A stretch of 64,000 nucleotides of DNA, from positions 397,059-461,058 of the forward strand of contig VXAA01003386.1 of assembly GCA_013399115.1 (NCBI GenBank). Direction: 5' to 3'. Each line of letters opens with the position of its first letter. Within the stretch, counting starts at the first letter, position 1. The translations under genes and the position numbers were made by a program. Below, piece after piece: positions 11,400-30,100 of the stretch. Source of the DNA: Anseranas semipalmata. Its lineage: Eukaryota; Chordata; Aves; Anseriformes; Anseranatidae. The notes under the pieces are model-generated. The model did not search any database. It was not told where the DNA came from and saw nothing but the letters and a program-made list of their open reading frames with translations.

Positions 11400-11751
11400 A
11401 AGAGAAGTCTTTCTTCTCCGAGCGCAGCGAGCGCTGCCGAGCGCAGCAGCTCCAGCTGTGCCGGTCTCCCAGATGTGCCCGCAGGTGTGCACCCGGGCTC
11501 CCGCCTGCAGACGCGTCCCGCCCGCGGACTCGCCCCACCAGCCCGACCAGTTTCACTTTCAGAAATAGGAAGTTGGCTGCGGGAGCGCCCAGACGCACAC
11601 GGGTCGGGACGAAGGCGGCGAGCCGCCCGGCTGGTGCGGCACGCGCGGGCGCGGGGCCGGCTGCATGAGCTGGGGCTCGCCCCTTCCTCCGGCTTCCCGA
11701 AGCTCTGTGGAATAGGAGCGTGGCGGCGGCCGGGCGCTGCATCCCCCGGGG
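11400..11751 (+). promoter_or_regulatory. SRMS: SRMS promoter and 5' UTR, GC-rich island
   Basis: This CpG-rich sequence runs directly into the SRMS start codon and continues GC-rich into intron 1. No TATA box is obvious close to the start. It contains an interferon-response-like element at 11549-11560 (separate entry). Confidence 0.6.
11549..11560 (-). promoter_or_regulatory. Candidate ISRE/IRF site upstream of SRMS
   Basis: The plus strand reads AGTTTCACTTTC, matching the AGTTTCNNTTTC core of the interferon-stimulated response element. The minus strand reads GAAAGTGAAACT, the form bound by IRF factors. It lies 192 bases before the ATG. This is a motif match only; binding is not shown. Confidence 0.45.
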
Positions 11752-19270
<7,519 letters not shown>

Positions 19271-19652
19271 GGGACCTTCCCACCATCCTTCCTGCAAAAC
19301 CCCCTCCAGGCCAGCTCTTGCCGAATGGCTCCTTCCTTCTGGCTTGCCCTCCAGCAGGGCTCCAAGGAAGCACGTCCCCCCCAGAAACAGCCCGTGGCCC
19401 CTCTCGGTGAGGATGCAGGGAGGTGGCCAAGGGAAAGGCAGTGAGGGGTGGAGAATTCGTTGCCGGAGCTTGGCTGCGTAGCAGTCTTGAAAAGCCCCGT
19501 GGTAGCGAAGGCATCACCCAGATTTTACATCTCCGTTCAGCCAGTAGGGTGGGAGGTCCCTGCCACTCCCCACACCAACATGAAGGTTTGCAGTTTGTGT
19601 TCAGTTGTGGCTCCGCTTGGTTTTCTTGTAGCGTGTGTCTGGTGTATTTATC

Positions 19653-19658
19653 AATAAA
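19653..19658 (+). terminator. SRMS: SRMS polyadenylation signal
   Basis: AATAAA lies 383 bases after the SRMS stop and is followed by a GT-rich stretch (cgtgtgcatc). It is the first canonical hexamer after the gene. Confidence 0.7.
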
Positions 19659-19679
19659 CACGTGTGCATCCATCTGCCC

Positions 19680-22600
19680 GAGTCCTTGCAGGGCATCGCG
19701 GCCGTTTGGGCAGCGCTGGGTGCTCTGCCCCCTCCACGCTGCCCCACCAGAGGACAAAGGTTTGCAACCAGCCCCACTCTTGCAAACGCAGATATAACAC
19801 CTTTGTGCTCTGGTTCCTCCAGGTGGGCACTAAACCCTTGGGTGTCTGTGCACCCAGGCGGCAGCCCCGCTCACACAGGCAGCTCCTGCCCGGGCTGCTC
19901 CGCTCCAGCTCCTTGTCTTGGTCACCATCGTGTGGCTGTTCCAAGAAAAATGTCTTGTTTCAAACAATGCCTGCTTAGCCAAGGTGCAGACAGTGGAGGC
20001 AGCACTGTCGGTAGGACACCGCTTCACCCTGGTTTGCTGCAGCACAGAGGCATTTCACCCTTCAGCATGGTTTCCTAAGGCTCCCCTGCTCCTGCAAACA
20101 CCAGGGCATGGTCCCCATGGTAGGCTGGCAGCCTGGAGCCAGCAGAGCTGGGTGAGGGGCATTGTGGGGAGCAAGAGGACGCTTCTGGCCTTTTGTCCAA
20201 AATCACTGCCCGACTACAAATGGAGATGCTGGAAAAGAGCCAGATCTAGTCTGGGATTTAGAGTCACAGTTCCTGCCGAGGTGCACAGATGTTCCCCCCC
20301 CAGGAATGCTGGCCATGGGGATGCTTGGCTCTCCATCACACCCATGGTACAAAGCCAAGAGATGCTCCCATCACCTCCAGCTCCCCACTGAACCCCTTGT
20401 CACTCCTAGGAGCATCTTGAACCCCCCCTGCCCCAGAGCTGGGGGCAGTGTTTGCTCCTTTTGTCCACCCCATGCACGCTCTCCAGGGCCGGGCTGTCCC
20501 TGGAAGCGGTGAAAGGACTCATTGAAAAGCAGCACCGGGAGCACTGCCAAGGTGCCCGCTGCACGCAGTGTCCCCCAGGGCCATAGGACACTTGTGGTGT
20601 GGAGCAGGAGGTGGGTGAAAGGCAGCCTCACGCAGCTGGGGCTGCGTGGGTTGAGATTTCCCCCTGCTGAGCCCATTTTGCCTGTTTGCAGGAAAGGTGG
20701 CGGCCAGTTTATGCAATACTCTCCTTGCCTGAGAAGCAGCTGTGCTCTGCAAAACAGCAGAAAAGAATCTGGTGTTAATTGAGCGAAACTCTGTGGGCGA
20801 GGGGCCTGGAAAGAGGAGGTGGGAATGAGGCTCAGGTGTGTGATACGCTGGGCTCTGGCCTCATTTCCTTTGAAGCCCCAGCAAGTTCCTGAGCCCCTGG
20901 GAGCTGCAATGCTTCCACACTGGGTCTGTGTCCTGGGAAAGCCATGGCTCTGGGCTTGACTGATCCCACTTGGAAAAAAGTAATGGGTTGGATTTGCTCT
21001 GGTGTTTGGACATGGTTGCAAGAGGAAGAATTCATCTTGCAAAGCATTTTGCAGCCTTATCAAACACCTATGCACAGTCCAAGTCTAACAAGAACCTGAA
21101 GACCGAAGCTGCATCCGACAGATGATGGATTCATTGCATGCCAGGAAGGTGCTGGGACACGCCTGCACAACAGGGCCCTTGCAGCAGGCGACAGCAAATT
21201 TGCAGGTACTGCTGCCACGAGGTGGTGCTAAAAATGAAGCAGGAGGTGGCGGGGGTGTGTGGGGCTGCGGGCTGCTCTCCTGCCTGCACCCAGCTCGCCG
21301 TGCTGCAGCAATGCAACGGCGGGCTGTGCTATCAGGGGACACGGGGACGTGGCCAAGCTGGAGGTGCCCACAGCGGCTTCTCCTTCCTCCTCTGCAGCTG
21401 CGTTAACAGGCGAGCTGCTGCTTGGGTTTGTCTTCCAGCATCGTCTGCTGGGTTCTGGCATTTCGCAGAATGTGTGCTTGCTTTTGAAAGGAAGACCTAG
21501 CTGGAGGGGGAGCCCTGAATTTCTCACCGTTTCCCAGGATCTCAGCCAGGGCAGGGTGCTGCAGATCCCACCAGAATTGGAGACGTGGTGGGGGACCAGG
21601 CTGTTCCCCAAAGCTGTCTGCTGCTGCCAATGCCCAATCCTTTCTGAAGCTCCCCGGGGTGGGCATTGCAAACGCGTGTTGAAGGCATCCGCCTGCTCTG
21701 GTTTCAGCCTGGCATGTGCCCTGTTTGTGGATTTGAGTTGGCCGAGTGGTATTTGAAAACAGTGCCAGGCTAATGCAATGTATTTGAGCTGTCATTTGTT
21801 CCTATTTTTAACGTCTCACATTGGCCTTTGTGAAGGGTGAGGGGGAAGCAAAGCTTCTGGAAGGCAAAAAATTCCCAAAGCAGGAAATGAAAGCAAATAT
21901 TTCTCATGCTGGGCTGCTGCAAGAGCTCCTCTGACAACGGAGGGGCAGCATGAGGGCAGTTGCAAGCACCAAGGGCGAGCAGAAAGCATGAGCTATTTTT
22001 GCCCAAATATGTGAGTTAATCAACAGCCAAAATGCTGCGTCCTGTAAAGCAGCACAAGGCAGTGGCAGCGGGTGGAAGAGGGGACGTCTGTCCCTGGTGG
22101 GGTCCTCGTGTTTTGTAGCAGAGCAATGTGCTCCTCTGACAGAAAGCCCTGTGGAAAAGGGGATGTGTGTCTTTAGGGATGGCTACGGTACAGAAAGAGC
22201 CCTTTGCTTTTCTCCTTTATGGCACCTGATGGATCTCTGGCTGTCCCGGTCCGGTGCACAGTGCCTCAGAGGCAGTGGAGGGGGGGCCGAGTTGCAGTTC
22301 CCAGTTCATGAACTTGCTGGCACTGGTGCCTGTGCTCTCTGGCACGACCCTGCCTGGGCCTGGCAAAAACACTTGGCCTCTCCTTGGGTCACTCTCAGCA
22401 TCTCTAGGTGCAAAACCAAAAAGCTGCGTGCAGACTTGGGGCTGCTTTAAGGTCTTCTGAGAGTTTTGGCTGCCTTCTTATTATTAGTGGTGACATGAGT
22501 AGAATAGAATAGAATAAATAGTTCAGTTGGAAGGGACCTTCAAAGATCTAGTCCAACTGCTTGACCACATCAGGGCTAACCAAAAGTTAAAGCATATTAC

Positions 22601-24230
22601 TGAGGGCGTTATCCAAATGTCTCTTAAACACTGACAGGCATGGGACTTTGGTTGACTTTAAATACCCATCCAAAATACTGGGAGCATAGTACAGGGGGTT
22701 CAGCAACACACAGGATGCTTATGCCTGCTCCCAATTCCCTCCCTCCCTTCCTCTTGGCACCCCATGAGCGATGCTGAATGCAGCAGCCCCTCTCCCCCCG
22801 TGCTGAGTCAGTGCACAAACTGGGCAGCTCTGCCTCATTCAACTCAAGCTGAATTGCATTCTCCAAGAACGAGAAGCCCTGCCCTAAAGCACTTGCTATT
22901 AAAATGAAGTGAATGTGGGCTAAACCAGCGATATTCCCCTCTACAGAAAAATTCAAAATGGGGATGAGGTGGCCACGTAACAAAGGTCAGGGCAGCCCTT
23001 TGCAGCACCAGCCAGGACCCACTGCAGCATCCTAAAGCAGGATGGAACAGCCTCAATCCAGCTGAAGGCATCACCTCGAGCTGGGTCAAGCCCAGGGACA
23101 GGGGCCAGCCAAAACCTAGGAATGCCAGGACTGGTGCCTTTGCTTCGCTAGAGCCTCCCTTGGGGGCCTGGGGACAGCCACTCGGTCTGACCCTCAGCGA
23201 TCACGAGATGAACAAGCAAACACAGCAATATTGACTTTACCTTTCTGTGTCCACATTTAATCTGCAACCCCTGTGGCTGCAGGCCTTTAAAAAATATTTC
23301 TTTTTCGAAAATGTGGGGCCCCTGCAGGATGCTGGGGTACAAAGCCACCTCTGTGACCAGGGCTGCAGCACCCAGTGCACTCATGGACTCTCACGGACCT
23401 TGTGCTGGAAGCAGACTGTAGCATGAAGACTCCACATCATTAAACCTGCTCCTGCCTTGAGGTTCACTGGACTGGAGCAGGAGCTGGGACCTTGCCCCGC
23501 TTGCACCCAGGGACCTGCAGGCTCTTGTTTTCTCAGTGCTCCGCCAAGCAGCACTCCCCAGCTATCAGGCTGGTTAGAAGGGCCGAACAGCCAAACTGAC
23601 TAACTGAAGGCTAAATCAGCCAAACCACTGCTCAGCACAGTGCAGAACATGGGCCAGCTGTGCTTCAGGGCTGCCCATCTCCATGTAACCCCCAGGATGC
23701 CACCACACTTGCAGGAAGACAAACTCCAACCCTTACATCACGGCCACAAAACGCAAGCCCTGAGCAAGTCTCACCTCTCCCCTCGGCACAGAGGGCTCGC
23801 TGTACCCAAATCCCTCCCTGGCTTTCAGCAGACCAGGCTCAGCTGCAGCCCCTTGCTCCCACCCTAAGCACAGGAGACACGAGTGCACCAGCTCCGGGCA
23901 GCAACTCGCTCACGCTGCTGGAGCAAAAAGGGTGCAGCGCCAGCAGGGCCAGGCAGAGAGGAAAGGGTGGGGGAAGCGTCTGCAGCATTGCCACGGTGGA
24001 GCCGGATCTTGCTCACATGCAAAACACACATGCACCAGTGAGTCACACTGGCATGACCGCGGTGTCTGGCTCAGAGCCGCTCACCTCCTGCAAGAGTCCC
24101 TCCCAGTGTTACCATGCTGGAAATGCTGTGGTTGGAGGCTGCACTGCCTCCAGGACCAGTCCCATTGACATCCGCAGCTCAGCCCCAGCCTGGCAGAACT
24201 CCCACCCCCAGTGAAGAACAACCCACAGCA
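19680..24230. other. Intergenic, SRMS to PPDPF; no PTK6 seen
   Basis: In mammals PTK6 lies between SRMS and PPDPF. I looked for kinase, SH2 and SH3 motifs ([24 protein letters not shown]) on both strands and found none here. The sequence is GC-rich single-copy DNA with one CR1 LINE fragment at about 22501-22645. Confidence 0.65.
22501..22645 (-). mobile_element. CR1-type LINE 3' fragment
   Basis: Read on the minus strand, the sequence ends in an ATTCTATTCT tail. It is preceded by a block with aggtcccttccaactgaa and the older 3' UTR-like sequence typical of avian CR1 elements. It is severely 5'-truncated and has no ORF. The left edge is sharp at the tail; the right edge is approximate. Confidence 0.8.
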
Positions 24231-24249
24231 TTTTAAAAGACTGCTCCAG

Positions 24250-24255
24250 TTTATT
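24250..24255 (-). terminator. PPDPF: PPDPF polyadenylation signal
   Basis: AATAAA on the minus strand, about 209 bases past the PPDPF stop codon. It is the first canonical signal in the 3' direction. Confidence 0.7.
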
Positions 24256-24463
24256 AGTTACCATTGTACAAGTACAAAGTAAATAAATGTGTTACCGAGT
24301 CTGCGCAGAAAGGGCATAGTTGCACTGAGAAATAGTAAAAAGGCTGGTGTAGAAACTGCTGGGGTTTTGCTGCTTTGTTTTGTTCCCCAGCAGTGCTTTC
24401 ATCTCCGAGCAGAGCAGCCTGCCTACTCTACGGGGTGCGGGGGGGCTGTGCCCACCAGCACGC

Positions 24464-24575
24464 TCAGGACGAGGGCCCGATGCCGGGCTCGCTGGCGTGA
24501 CGCCTCCGTCCTGCTCCTGCTGCTGGCACCAGCCCACACGCCATCGGCCCCATCGCCACCTGCAGCGCTCCCAAG
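24464..24575 (-). CDS. PPDPF: PPDPF exon 4 (C-terminus)
   Basis: On the minus strand the acceptor ctgttttgcag precedes 24575. It encodes SLGALQVAMGPMACGLVPAA and the end EPGIGPSS, then tga (24466-24464). The MACGL and GPSS blocks align with the human C-terminus. Confidence 0.9.
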
Positions 24576-26003
24576 CTGCAAAACAGAGCAAAAAAACTGG
24601 TCAGGCCAACAGCAGGGCGTTCTGTTGTCACCCTGTGTTTATTTCTGCAGCCAAGGAGCAGGTTTGTGCCCAGCAGTGATGGGCACAAAGACCCAAGGGA
24701 CGTCGCCCATTGGGTCAAGATGCACTTCGGGGGTGTGGCAGGGGTGTCCCCAGCTGCCCTGGGTGCTGCATGGTGGCTCTGTCCTTGATCATCTCATCCA
24801 TCTCCTCCCCACTGCCACGCTGGAGGAAAACGCTCACCTCTCCGGGGACTCTGACACGGTCATCATCGCCGGGTGAGTCATCTTCCCAAAGAAGAAGCTG
24901 GCCCACCATTGGCCGGGGTCAGATTTGGGCAGACCTGGGGGACAGCACAGGTCAGTGCAAGCCGGGCAGTCCCACTACCACCCTGCTCTCATCCCAGCAG
25001 GGAGGCTGGGTCACCGCCAGTAAGATCTGCGCAGCTGCATACTTCCCCCAGTGCTTCTATACAGCCCATATAGATTTTCAAATGCAGGATGTTCTTGCTA
25101 TAATATTTAGGGCATGCAGCTCATCACACCCCATTAAACCAGACGCGTCCACGCGCTTACCCGGGTGGTGGGGGATGACCTCCCCATAGTCCAAGCTGCC
25201 GCAGGAGCTGTTGCTGGAGGTGGAGCTCAGGCGCCCTGCAGAAAAACCACAGCCGTCAGTGCCACCACTGACCCTTGGCCGCTCCACGAGAAGCAGAGCA
25301 TGGCTTTGCTGTGGTCAGCCCCGGATGCCACGGCTCGCTCTCACCCCTGTCTCGCTCCAGTACTTGCCCAGCTTTAGTGCCAAGCCAACAAAAAACACCA
25401 GGAAGGAAATACTGGAGAGATTACATGCTGGCCAACATCACGTAGCACAAAAGCACCTAAACACCTCTGCAGGAAAATACTTCCATCCCCAAGGACATTA
25501 CTGGATGGCTTTGCATTTTACGCAACACTCGGAAGCCTTTACAGATGTCTCAAGGCCAAGAGGATGCAGATTCCTGCACATAATCTGTGCAGTTTTAGCC
25601 CCACTGCTATAAGCCTGTTACTAGTTTCAGCTCAAGGGGAATATTTCAATCCCCTCTGGTTTAGGCAATCCCTCAAACCAGAAAGTCACTCTCCGAGAGA
25701 GGCACCAGTAGCTGCCATTACTCAGACCGGTGCTGCAGCTCATTTCCACGGCAATGGTGCACAAGGCATTTGAAGCCGTCCCCTTCCCTACAACCTTAAT
25801 AACGAGGAAAGGAGCTGGCACGACCGGTCTCCAGCTGGTACGGTCAGGCTGTGGCGGGCCTGAGGGAGGGCTGCCGGGCACCCCCTTTCTCACCGAGGAG
25901 CTCTCATGGGGCTCCCACTGAGACACCGCCACCCACCCACGCTCTTACTTCTGCGATAGTTGTGCGTCGCCACAAGCGAGCCGCTTGACGGGATTGATGC
26001 CAT
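24464..26003 (-). CDS. PPDPF: PPDPF, pancreatic progenitor differentiation/proliferation factor (4 coding exons)
   Basis: On the minus strand, exons 26003-25949, 25235-25161, 24934-24838 and 24575-24464 join to 112 residues plus stop, against 114 in human. Recognised blocks are MASIPSSGSLVATHNYRRR at the start, SSTSSNSSCGS, PHHPGLPKSDPGQWWASFFF with GK after it, then MACGL and the C-terminus GPSS. Every junction is in phase. This small protein has no enzymatic domain; in zebrafish the orthologue acts in exocrine pancreas growth, and its biochemical role is not settled. It is convergent with SRMS and divergent from EEF1A2, as in mammals. A 5' UTR acceptor (gttttag) lies about 26 bases before the ATG region, so the promoter is likely in the GC-rich island at 26.8-27.1 kb. 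Confidence 0.95.
24838..24934 (-). CDS. PPDPF: PPDPF exon 3 (WWASFFFGK block)
   Basis: It encodes LPKSDPGQWWASFFFGKM, the most conserved part of the family, then TVSESPE. On the minus strand the donor is gtgagc and the acceptor ccccag. Confidence 0.94.
25161..25235 (-). CDS. PPDPF: PPDPF exon 2 (STSSNSS block)
   Basis: A 75-base exon encoding RLSSTSSNSSCGSLDYGEV and IPHHPG. On the minus strand the donor gtaagc is good, and the acceptor tctgcag joins in phase with exon 1. Confidence 0.94.
25949..26003 (-). CDS. PPDPF: PPDPF exon 1, coding part
   Basis: The ATG at 26003-26001 starts MASIPSSGSLVATHNYRR, identical in layout to the vertebrate N-terminus. The donor gtaaga follows at 25948. Confidence 0.94.
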
Positions 26004-26829
26004 AGTTCTTGGTCTTGGGTCTCGTGCGGATCTAAAACCTGCAGGAAAAGGGGCAGCTGTCAGCGCAGAGGGACGTCAGCGCAGCTCCCACCCTTCCAGG
26101 GATGGCCCTGGGACAGCACACAAAAAGCTGCAGGAGTTTAAATGGTACCTGAGTGATTTCTCAAGAGATCTGACATCACAGTAACACTACGTGGGTTATG
26201 GGGGCTGCACGCAGTCCTGTATGTGGTTTAACCCACAGGTGTAGAGCTCTGGCTCAGAGCTACGTGCAAGGCCAAAATAATTCCCTCAAAAACATCTGCT
26301 TGCACAGACCCAGTGCAGCAACTTCCACAGACCCAGCGTGGATGTTTTGCTTCTTTGCAGGAAGTTTCTTTCCTGGTATCAACAGCTGGGTGTTACGAAA
26401 CCTCAGAGCAAGATTGCTTAAGTAGCAAAGGAGTGTTTTGCTCGGGGCACAGGACTGGCCTCCCCAAGGTGGGCTCCAACGAGCTCTGTGAAGTGGCTAC
26501 AGCCCCAGCCCACCCCCAACACCGAAAGGCCCCTCAGGCTTGCAGGAGGGCACCAGACTGCAGTCCTTGGGGGAAACTGAGGCACGGGGCTGTCTGGGCT
26601 GACCCACAAGTGTCACCCTAACGGGACTCACAGCTGCCCCGTTTTCCCACCAATGCACCCCTACACCGACGCCTAGTGACAAACTCCCCCAGCCACCCGT
26701 GGAGCCCGGTGCCACCCACGCACAGCCAGAACCCTGGCCCCCCCTCGCAAGGAGTGTGGGGAGCAGCAGGGCCGGGGCGTGCAGCACCGAGCCCCCTGAG
26801 CCCCCCGCACCACCTAGCACCATGCAATG

Positions 26830-27130
26830 CCCACCGCCCCCACCCCATCCCGGAACGCCTGCAGCGCCGAGCACCCCCGCGGGCGCAGCGCACCTGGGCG
26901 GGCAGAAGAGGGGCCTGGCGGGCAGCACTAGGACCCGACGGGGTCCGGCGGGCGGCACTAGGGCCCGACGGGGCCGCTCGGCGGCGGCGCCGCCCNGCGG
27001 GCGGGAACGCCCACTTCCCCGAGGGGGCGGGGCCGGCCGGCGGCGCGCCTCTCCAAGTGCGCGGCAGCGTGTGCGCAGCGCCGGGCAGCCCGGGGTGCGC
27101 TGCCGGGGGTGCAGCCACGGGGCCCGGGCT
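26830..27130 (-). promoter_or_regulatory. PPDPF: GC-rich island, probable PPDPF promoter
   Basis: A dense CpG block with GGGGCGGGG (Sp1-type), one undetermined base at 26996 and a 30-base tandem duplication. Its position upstream of the PPDPF coding exons fits a promoter and non-coding first exon. The start site cannot be placed. Confidence 0.55.
26917..26976. repeat. 30-base tandem duplication in PPDPF promoter island
   Basis: Two adjacent copies start at 26917 and 26947, each with ggcgggc, gcactagg and cccgacgggg. They differ at a few positions. Confidence 0.8.
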
Positions 27131-27139
27131 GCGGGTGGC

Positions 27140-30100
27140 CCTTCGGGAACCCACTTCTTGCGACACAATAACTCCAAACAGTATTCAACTGCTAGTTGAA
27201 ACTTGGCGCGAGAAGATATAAAAAATTTCAAGCAATGAGAACTTTTACTTTTAAAATAGTAATAAAAATGAATAAATAAATAAGTATCGATTCGGAGAGA
27301 TTCTGGACTGCCTGATCTGTACGGCTTTTGCAGAAAAGTGCTTTAATTTGCAAGAAAAAGCCTGCAGTAAGGCCTAGTATAACCCCCATCGATGTACAAC
27401 TCCTTGATATTTGGGTCCTGATAGAATATGCTGTATGGGTGGCGTTGAATGAGCCACCAGTGCTGGAGGTTACGAGAACACCAGAGCATGCACGATCCAG
27501 GCTCAGGACCAAGTTCCTCCAGTTGTGCCTCAGTTTCCCCATTGATGATGCTGACTGGGCACTTTCCAGGAAATTAGTTTGCTGAAGGCCATAATGGACT
27601 TTGAATATACAAATAAAAGCAGGCAGTTTAAACAGCCCCGTGGTTGGTTTCATGCCCAGCATTAAGATTTGTTTTTCTGCCTCATGCTCTGGCAAGGGGT
27701 TGATTTCCAAATCCCTGGGACCCCAGGCTGGATGCATTCGCTCCCGGCCCCACTGTGCAATGCACTGAGAGCCCTGGGGAATGGGCTCAGGAGATTTATC
27801 TGGCCTAGAAGGAGAGGAAAGACAGGCTAAAAATTGGGTGCTTCAGAGCTGAGAAGTCACTTTCTCATTTAGTGAAGTCAGTTGCATTTCTCAGGTTCCT
27901 CCTCAAATCCTTCCTGACAGATATATCTCTGCATCTTATGTCCCTCTAACAATGTATAGAGCAATAAAAATATATTTGATATATAGAATATATCCTATAA
28001 TGGACTATATTCTCCCCACTGGGAACAGAATGGCTTTGTATCCCACTGAGCCTGAGTGGGCTAATTGCTTTAATTAATGATAGAGCAGAGACAGCAGATA
28101 GGCACAAACACTTCCTATTCCCTTTGTGCAACACCGCCACTTACACCCACGTCCAGGTCTACTTTTTAAAGGATTGGCTCAGAAAACAGCATCAGGGGCA
28201 CGACAGGCACCCATAGCAATCTGGTATGAGTGTGGATGGATTACAGCCTCCAGCAAGATGTGCCTGAGAAATATCTGCTCTAACTGCAGGTGTGCAACTC
28301 CAAACTGGCCACCGGAGGCCTCCAGGCTTTGCAAGAAGAGATGGGTGCGGAACAGATGCATGGGAAGACAGGGCATGGACAGGGTTGCACTGGGCTCTCT
28401 GCAGGAATGGATGAAGTGGGTGGGTCTGGGATGGTGCTCAGCAGGCAGTTTGAGGGGACAGAGCAGCAAGGGGGGGATGAGAATCCAGTCGGGTTTCCCA
28501 GAACAAAGCTTGTGCTGGCTGAGTTGAGGAAAAGAAGATAAAATTCATTTATATTGACCAAGAATCAATCATTTTAAAAGCAAGCAGATGACAAGATTTG
28601 GACAGATTTTTTTCTTCGATTTTCCTCTAATTAGAGCCTCTGAGTTGACTGCGACTTTCCTTGCAGTTTGCTTTTGAGCAAGTTGTCTGTTTGCCTTTTT
28701 TTTTTTTTCATCTGCTTCTCAGTGCTCTATGTTAAAGCTGGCAACTGGCCTTTGTTATCCGCTGGCTGTGCATGCCATTGGGAAACAGCCTTTCATGTCA
28801 CATTGTGTGCTCGGCAGAAACATCTGGAAGCCAGCAAAGGCTGTGGAGCTGAAGGAGCTGCTGCCCCTGGGATCCATCCACGCTTGCAGGACGTTGCAGA
28901 TCGGGACCACGGGGCACCCCAACAAGTGGGCAACGAGGCTTAATGCTGCTGCCAGAGCTGGGGGCTGGGACCCCCTGGTGGATGTGGGAATTTGGTCGGT
29001 GGTGAGAAGGTCGCCCGGGAGCCCCTTCCCCACTGTCCCACACTGCAGCAGGCAGCGCTCTCCATAGGGCTACAGGGCCTGATCCTGCACACTGAGGCGT
29101 TGTGCTCGATGCCTGCTCTGCTGCCTCCTCTCACTGCAGACAAGGCGGGCAGGCACGACCTGTGCATGGGCTCTGCTCACCGCTCATCCTGCGTGGCATT
29201 TTTCCTGGCTGCGTTGCTCCAGGCTCAGGATTTGGGCACCATCAGCCCGGCGTGGGCAGCTGCTGCCACCTAGGGATAAAAAACACCCGCGATGTCCCCC
29301 GGATCCTGCCTGCGGGCATCTCCCCCCCGCCCACGCATGTTTAAATTGGAAAAGGCATGGTGTGATAATACAGGGACATCCTGGAAATGCAAGGGGGGGC
29401 TTTCCTTTAGCACAGCGTGTGAGCAGCGTATTTCCTGCTGGAAATCATGCCCTGCCTTTCCCAGATGTACACAGCAAAGTGACCCAAGTGCCACCTTGAC
29501 AGGAGAATAAACCAAAGCCAGCTCAGGGCACGCGCTGCACGTGATGGAGCAGCTCTGCCTCCTCGCCTGCAGCTTGTCTTTGCAGAGGGGCTCAGGCAGC
29601 CAGGGCTGATTTCCACAAGGGCACGGGGAATTAGAATCAGTGTCCCCAAAAACATGGAGTCCCATTTGCGAATATGCACATTCCTGAGAGAACTCCATAG
29701 AAAGTCACAAACTGCCTGACTTGCCCGTGCAAAATTGATGGCTCCAATCTGGAAAAACAGTGAAGAAAGACTACTGCTGCTTGCTGCAATATGGAGACTT
29801 CAGGCAAACTCGGTCCCACAGGTGAATTGCTGACTTTTGGCTGGCCTGTTCCTTTCCCAGCTGTTGGTGCAGAGGACAATGTGAGAATGAAATTGCTGCA
29901 AGCTGGTGTTTGATCAGCAAAACCTGGGCAAATGGCAAGATCTTCTTACAGAAACCAGCAGCGGCACTGAGCAGGACCTGTGTCTCTACAGAAAATTCTT
30001 AGACCAGCGTCTCCCTCGTGGGATCAGGGGAAAATTTCACTACCATTCAGTAAATACAAAACATATGGGAACAAATTAATTGCTAAATAGAATTCACTGG

